Shown here one piece after another: positions 16,217-16,262 of a stretch of 16,262 nucleotides of DNA. The translations under genes and the position numbers were made by a program. This DNA is from DALYLB01 sp046154695 (GTDB lineage Bacteria > Acidobacteriota > Blastocatellia > RBC074), in assembly GCA_046154695.1 (NCBI GenBank), contig JBJXFI010000251.1, positions 1 through 16,262 of the forward strand, in the 5' to 3' direction. The stretch's first letter is position 1; each line of letters begins with the position of its first letter. The notes beneath the pieces were generated by a model. That model saw only the letters and a program-made list of their open reading frames with translations. It had not been told where the DNA came from and ran no database searches.

Positions 16217-16238
16217 GCTTCCGGTGACGGCCGGAAGC
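16217..16238. repeat. Perfect 8-bp-stem hairpin near right edge
   Basis: GCTTCCGG (16217-16224) and CCGGAAGC (16231-16238) flank loop TGACGG. The 11 bases GCTTCCGGTGA also begin the hairpin at 9712-9722, so the two may be members of one palindrome family. No T-run follows. It lies upstream of the hydrolase operon, and the gene beyond is outside the window. Confidence 0.5.
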
Positions 16239-16262
16239 GGGCAAAGATGAAGCTGAGTATCC

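Overview
The window comes from a GC-rich Gram-negative bacterium. Signs of this are Sec and Tat signal peptides, a polytopic lipid A-type glycosyltransferase, and exported hydrolases. The protein types (formylglycine sulfatase plus BNR sialidase, TPR-CHAT protein next to a sigma/membrane anti-sigma pair) and the short intergenic palindromes resemble Acidobacteriota, Verrucomicrobiota, Planctomycetota or related uncultured phyla. The sequence alone does not fix the phylum. No rRNA, tRNA, CRISPR array or transposase gene was found.

Layout. (1) 1-143: palindromic REP-like hairpins and one copy of a dispersed repeat. (2) 144-2933: an ArnT/PMT-like GT-C glycosyltransferase (minus) divergent from a Gfo/Idh/MocA oxidoreductase (plus), possibly both for envelope sugars. 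(3) 3067-9683, all plus: a C11 (clostripain) cysteine peptidase; a 1033-residue TPR-CHAT protein with an N-terminal signal or anchor; a sigma-70 family (ECF-like) factor; and a single-pass membrane protein placed like an anti-sigma factor. A terminator-like hairpin separates the C11 gene from the CHAT gene. A near-consensus housekeeping promoter precedes the sigma gene. (4) 9993-10736, minus: a FadR-type GntR regulator with a TGGT-CTT-ACCA operator in its own upstream region. (5) 10920-11005: a 21-bp-arm inverted repeat built from 9-bp units. (6) 11053-16122, minus: a tight operon of penicillin-acylase family Ntn hydrolase, sulfatase and Tat-exported sialidase/BNR protein.

The most interesting part is region 3. 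Two clan-CD (caspase-like) proteases lie next to a sigma factor and a membrane-spanning partner. Predicted topology puts the CHAT protease on the same side of the membrane as the 143-residue outer domain of the putative anti-sigma protein, while the C11 protease lacks a signal peptide and should be cytoplasmic. This suggests a proteolytic switch that frees a sigma factor, similar in logic to the Csx29/Csx30/CASP-sigma part of type III-E CRISPR but with no CRISPR genes. The gene identities are well supported; the mechanism is inference. Region 5-6 looks like a catabolic locus for decorated extracellular glycans or acylated compounds, with the GntR protein as a possible but unproven regulator.
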